Positions 60,882 to 64,000 of a stretch of DNA of 64,000 bases are shown one piece after another. The notes beneath the pieces are model-generated. The model made no database searches and was not told where the DNA came from. It worked only from the letters and a program-made list of their open reading frames with translations. Numbering within the stretch: the first letter of the stretch is position 1; each line of letters starts with the position of its first letter. The stretch lies in NCBI RefSeq assembly GCF_052180275.1, contig NZ_CP197465.1, positions 3,782,001 to 3,846,000 of the forward strand, read 5' to 3'. The translations under genes and the position numbers were made by a program. Source of the stretch: Kumtagia sp052180275. Lineage in GTDB: Bacteria > Pseudomonadota > Alphaproteobacteria > Rhizobiales > Rhizobiaceae.

Positions 60882-61202
60882 TCAGCTGTTCCTGATCTGC
60901 TCGATCGCCTGCGCCATCAGCTCGTCCATGGTGCGGCGGATCTGGTGTTCCGACTGGTCGACGCCGGCGGCCTCGAAATCGCCCTTCACCTTGCGCAGCA
61001 CATCGTGGTCGCCGGCTTCCTCGATATCGGAGATCACCACTTCCTTGGCGTAGGCCTCGGCGTCGGCGCCCGATTTGCCAAGTTTCGCGGCTGCCCACAG
61101 GCCGAGCATCCTGTTGCGGCGGGCGGTGGCCCGAAAGCGCTGCTCCTCGTCGATCGCGAACTTGCGCTCGAAACCTTCCTCGCGGTCTTTCATGCTGGTC
61201 AT
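60882..61202 (-). CDS. F1-ATPase zeta inhibitor (DUF1476)
   Basis: 106 residues. N-terminal MKDREEGFERKFAIDEEQRF with the inhibitory helix, then a four-helix part (RRNRMLGLWAAAKLGKSGADAEAYAKEVV). In Paracoccus denitrificans this family (zeta) blocks ATP hydrolysis by the F1FO synthase. The start MTSMKDREEG at 61202 is preferred. It is divergent from purC across 273 bp, a conserved pairing in the alphaproteobacteria. Confidence 0.92.
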   Translation of the reverse strand: MTSMKDREEGFERKFAIDEEQRFRATARRNRMLGLWAAAKLGKSGADAEAYAKEVVISDIEEAGDHDVLRKVKGDFEAAGVDQSEHQIRRTMDELMAQAIEQIRNS

Positions 61203-61475
61203 GGCTGTTCCTCCGGGTGGGAATTCGATTCCGTCGATCCCATATAAGGGCTTTGCCCGCACAAACCAAAACGCTGCGCTGGGGTCAATACGGGCAACCA
61301 TGCTGCGCTGCGGCAAATCGCGCCCGAAAGCCGTTGATTGCCGGGAATTGCCAATTGAGGAAATCCGCCGTTTACGATAGAGACCGCCGTTGAAACTCAT
61401 CGTCGTCGCGCGTTTGCCGCGCGAGTCGCAGGGTACGGCAATGATCAGCCTTCCCGCAAATCCAGAGAAGCCGCT

Positions 61476-62267
61476 ATGAAAAATCGCCGCCGCATATACG
61501 AAGGCAAGGCAAAGATCCTTTACGAAGGCCCCGAGCCGGGCACGCTCATCCAGTTTTTCAAGGATGACGCCACCGCCTTCAACAAGAAGAAACACGAGAT
61601 CATCGACGGCAAGGGCGTCATCAACAACCGCATCTCCGAGCACATCTTCAATCACCTGAACCGGATGGGCATCCCGACCCACTTCATCCGGCGCATCAAC
61701 ATGCGCGAGCAGCTGATCAAGGAAGTCGAGATCATCCCGCTGGAAGTGGTCGTGCGCAACATCGCCGCCGGCTCGCTGGCAAAACGCCTCGGCATCGAGG
61801 AAGGCACCGTGCTGCCGCGCTCGATCATCGAGTTCTACTACAAGGCAGACGCGCTGGACGACCCGATGGTGTCGGAAGAGCACATCACCGCTTTTGGCTG
61901 GGCCTCCCCGCAGGAAATCGACGACATCATGGCGCTGGCCATCCGCGTCAACGATTTCCTGTCCGGCCTGTTCATGGGCATCGGCATCCAGCTCGTCGAT
62001 TTCAAGATCGAATGCGGCCGCCTGTTCGAGGGCGACATGATGCGCATCGTCGTGGCCGACGAGATCTCGCCGGATTCCTGCCGACTGTGGGACGTCGCCA
62101 CGCAGGACAAGCTCGATAAGGACCGATTTCGCCGCGACATGGGCGGACTGGTGGAAGCTTATCAGGAGGTCGCCCGCCGGCTCGGCATCATGAACGAGAA
62201 CGAGCCGCCGCGCCCGACCGGTCCGATCCTCGTCGCCACCGGCAACGGCAAGGGCAAGCCGCACTAA
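61476..62267 (+). CDS. purC: phosphoribosylaminoimidazole-succinocarboxamide synthase
   Basis: 263 residues; joins aspartate to CAIR, making SAICAR. RRRIYEGKAKILYEGPEPG, EVVVRNIAAGSLAKRLGIEEG, SEEHITAFGW and LVDFKIECGRLFEG, LVVADEISPDSCRLWD-type segments are all intact. It heads the purC-purS-purQ operon. Confidence 0.96.
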   Translation: MKNRRRIYEGKAKILYEGPEPGTLIQFFKDDATAFNKKKHEIIDGKGVINNRISEHIFNHLNRMGIPTHFIRRINMREQLIKEVEIIPLEVVVRNIAAGSLAKRLGIEEGTVLPRSIIEFYYKADALDDPMVSEEHITAFGWASPQEIDDIMALAIRVNDFLSGLFMGIGIQLVDFKIECGRLFEGDMMRIVVADEISPDSCRLWDVATQDKLDKDRFRRDMGGLVEAYQEVARRLGIMNENEPPRPTGPILVATGNGKGKPH

Positions 62268-62317
62268 GCGGCTGCCCTCCTCCCCATTTCAGTATTTCGG
62301 CAAGGAACGACAGACTC

Positions 62318-62560
62318 GTGATCAAGGCCCGCGTCACCGTCACCCTTAAGAACGGCGTGCTCGACCCGCAAGGCAAGGCGATAGAAGGCGCGCTGGGCAC
62401 GCTGGGTTTTTCCGGCGTCGGCCAGGTGCGGCAGGGAAAAGTCTTCGACGTGCAGCTCGAAGGCAACGACGCGGCGAAGGCAGAGGCCGACCTGAAGGCC
62501 ATGTGCGAGAAGCTGTTGGCCAACACGGTGATCGAGAACTATAGTGTGACGCTTACCTGA
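62318..62560 (+). CDS. purS: FGAM synthase subunit PurS
   Basis: 80 residues from GTG 62318 with AAGGAACG upstream. KARVTVTLKNGVLDPQGKAIEGALGTLG, then VGQVRQGKVFDVQLE, standard for the small subunit that links PurL and PurQ and helps move ammonia. PurL is outside the window. The small hypothetical gene follows after 20 bp. Confidence 0.95.
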   Translation: MIKARVTVTLKNGVLDPQGKAIEGALGTLGFSGVGQVRQGKVFDVQLEGNDAAKAEADLKAMCEKLLANTVIENYSVTLT

Positions 62561-62580
62561 GGTTGTGCCCGGAGGGCGCG

Positions 62581-62838
62581 ATGACGGAAGTCGACGGAGA
62601 ACTGGTCTACGAGTTGCTGAAAAAGACCCATCAGTGGATGGACAAGTTTGAACATGCGCTCGGCGAGGTGAAGCACGAGATCGTGGCGATGAGACTGCAG
62701 GCGTTGGGGACGCAGACCGATATCAATAACATTTACGCCGTCACATCTCGCATCGACCAGCGCCTGGACCGTATCGAGCAACGGCTTGAGCTGCGCGAGT
62801 TGGCAGAACCGCAGCGTCCCTTCGATCCAGGCGTGTGA
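62581..62838 (+). CDS. small coiled-coil hypothetical protein within the pur operon
   Basis: 85 residues from ATG 62581, with CGGAGGG upstream. Helical throughout (YELLKKTHQWMDKFEHALGE, SRIDQRLDRIEQRLELREL), with a heptad pattern suggesting oligomerisation. No family recognised. It interrupts purS and purQ together with kptA. Function unknown. Confidence 0.65.
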   Translation: MTEVDGELVYELLKKTHQWMDKFEHALGEVKHEIVAMRLQALGTQTDINNIYAVTSRIDQRLDRIEQRLELRELAEPQRPFDPGV

Positions 62839-62872
62839 ACGAAGTCAAGCCAGCTGCGTCGGGACGTCTGGA

Positions 62873-63424
62873 ATGCCGAACGACACGCAAATTTCGAAAT
62901 TCATGAGCCTCGTACTGCGTCATGCGCCGCAGGAAGCGGGCTTGGTGCTCGACGAAAACGGGTGGACCGATTTCACGCGACTGTGTGAGGTCATCAGGGA
63001 ACGCTTCGGCGTCTCCGCCGACGAGGTGCTGCGGATCGTCGACGAGTGCCCGAAAAAGCGTTTCACTATTGACGAAAATCGTATCCGCGCGGCACAGGGA
63101 CATAGTGTCGAGGTCGATCTCGAACTGCGGCCGTCGGCTCCGCCCGATATCCTCTTTCATGGGACTAAGGAACGTTTTCTTGCCGCCATCCTGAAGGAAG
63201 GACTGACGAGGCAGGCGCGCCACCACGTCCACCTTTCCTCGGATATCGCGACGGCAACAAAAGTCGCGGAACGCCGGAAAGGTGACGACGTGGTGTTGAA
63301 AATCGATGCAAAAGCAATGGCGGCTGGCGGTTTTCTCTTCTTCCTCTCGGAGAACGGTGTATGGCTGACGAACGCCGTGCCGCCTGAATTCCTGTCCAAG
63401 ATCGATCAAGAGGCAGAAGCATGA
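62873..63424 (+). CDS. kptA: RNA 2'-phosphotransferase (Tpt1/KptA family)
   Basis: 183 residues. Transfers an internal 2'-phosphate of RNA to NAD+, yielding ADP-ribose 1'',2''-cyclic phosphate. KFMSLVLRHAPQ (Arg16-His17), ILFHGTKERFL (His-Gly-Thr, Arg), RHHVHLS and the C-terminal GVWLTNAVPPEF contain the Arg-His-Arg-Arg set. Bacterial roles are unclear because tRNA splicing of this type is absent. Its overlap with purQ (4 bp) is notable. Confidence 0.92.
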   Translation: MPNDTQISKFMSLVLRHAPQEAGLVLDENGWTDFTRLCEVIRERFGVSADEVLRIVDECPKKRFTIDENRIRAAQGHSVEVDLELRPSAPPDILFHGTKERFLAAILKEGLTRQARHHVHLSSDIATATKVAERRKGDDVVLKIDAKAMAAGGFLFFLSENGVWLTNAVPPEFLSKIDQEAEA

Positions 63425-64000
63425 AATCCGCAGTCGTCCTGCTCCCCGGCCTCAACCGCGACCGCGACATGATCGCGGCGCTGACGAAGATCTCCGGAAA
63501 GCCGCCCATCACAGTCTGGCAGACCGAGGCGGAGATTCCCGATGTCGACCTGATTGTCATCCCGGGCGGATTTTCCTATGGCGACTATCTGCGCTGTGGC
63601 GCGATCGGGGCGCGCAAGCCGGTGATGCGGGCGGTGGCAGAGAAGGCGAAGAAGGGCGTGCCGGTGATCGGGGTCTGCAACGGATTTCAGATCCTGCTGG
63701 AGGCTGGCCTGCTGCCGGGCGCGCTGATGCGCAATGAGTCGCTGAAATTCGTCTGCCGCGAGGTGAAGCTGAGCGTCGCCAACGCCAACACGCTGTTCAC
63801 CCGCAACTATGCGCCGGGACAGGTCATTCGGGCGCCGGTCGCCCATCACGACGGCAATTTCTTCGCCGATGCGGAGACGCTTGCCCGGCTAGAGAGCGAA
63901 GGCCAGGTTGTGTTCCGTTATGCGGAAAACACCAATCCGAACGGCTCCATCAACGACATCGCCGGCATCATGAATGCCGATGGCAATGTGCTGGGGCTGA
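63421..64000 (+). CDS. purQ: FGAM synthase subunit PurQ (3' end outside window)
   Basis: Glutaminase subunit of FGAM synthase; supplies ammonia from glutamine. The first 193 residues are in the window, of about 222 usual. KSAVVLLPGLNRDRDM, VIPGGFSYGDYLRCGAIG, nucleophile Cys in GVCNGFQIL, and APVAHHDGNFF, GIMNADGNVLG at the edge. ATG 63421 overlaps the kptA stop by 4 bp, so translation is coupled. Confidence 0.95.
   Translation, partial: MKSAVVLLPGLNRDRDMIAALTKISGKPPITVWQTEAEIPDVDLIVIPGGFSYGDYLRCGAIGARKPVMRAVAEKAKKGVPVIGVCNGFQILLEAGLLPGALMRNESLKFVCREVKLSVANANTLFTRNYAPGQVIRAPVAHHDGNFFADAETLARLESEGQVVFRYAENTNPNGSINDIAGIMNADGNVLGL

Overview
The window is a GC-rich chromosomal segment of an alphaproteobacterium, most likely a Mesorhizobium-like member of the Phyllobacteriaceae (Hyphomicrobiales). 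The assignment rests on the gene order trkA-ntrX-ntrY around hfq-hflX-mazG, the zeta-type F1-ATPase inhibitor next to purC-purS-purQ, several alphaproteobacterial DUF families, and a palindromic intergenic repeat of a type I associate with mesorhizobia. No tRNA, rRNA or CRISPR array was seen.

Left core (1-22.5 kb). After the tail of a secreted protein comes a rightward envelope and replication block: rlpA, a DD-carboxypeptidase homologue that has lost both its active-site serine and its KTG lysine, tmk, holB, metG, tatD, a metallo-beta-lactamase-fold hydrolase and a CPT-like kinase. A TetR regulator diverges from an exported RidA protein across a clear dyad operator, followed by ddl. Two small secreted cysteine proteins form a tandem pair. 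mazG converges on a leftward run: dusA, ntrY, ntrX, trkA, a D-amino-acid aminotransferase, hfq, hflX.

Mobile element (22,460-40,557, about 18.1 kb). It sits in the 5' end of dusA between two 20-bp identical cores. It brings its own start for dusA and leaves a 20-codon stump of the native dusA at the far end. It carries a tyrosine integrase, an excisionase-like protein and a replication-initiator-like protein whose gene contains helically phased iterons. It also has small coupled phage genes, an HNH endonuclease, an HK97-gp10-like protein, a tape measure protein with an M15 peptidase, a repressor with operators, and cargo (GFA enzyme, RTX protein, DUF982). It has no terminase, portal, protease, capsid or tail-tube gene. 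Where head genes would be expected lies a 680-bp non-coding stretch with GCGAACC repeats, a strong hairpin and an intrinsic terminator. The genes are intact and translationally coupled, so a phage satellite or otherwise helper-dependent element is at least as likely as a decayed prophage.

Right core (40.6-64 kb). Here are an aldo/keto reductase, a degenerate J-domain protein, DUF1993 and DUF1176 proteins, and a secreted hydrolase whose start overlaps a 158-bp inverted-repeat element. A leftward operon follows: flavin reductase, MoxR ATPase (CoxD-like), CoxE-like VWA protein, two XdhC-type proteins and a molybdopterin-binding/NTP-transferase fusion. This is the maturation kit of molybdenum hydroxylases without the enzyme subunits. 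Next come a periplasmic binding protein and a P1 peptidase, purB, two related serine hydrolases, a VOC protein with a twin-arginine signal, an FAD oxidoreductase and a HpcH/HpaI aldolase. The window ends in a purine operon (purC, purS, a small coiled-coil protein, a KptA RNA 2'-phosphotransferase, purQ), with the zeta ATPase inhibitor diverging upstream.
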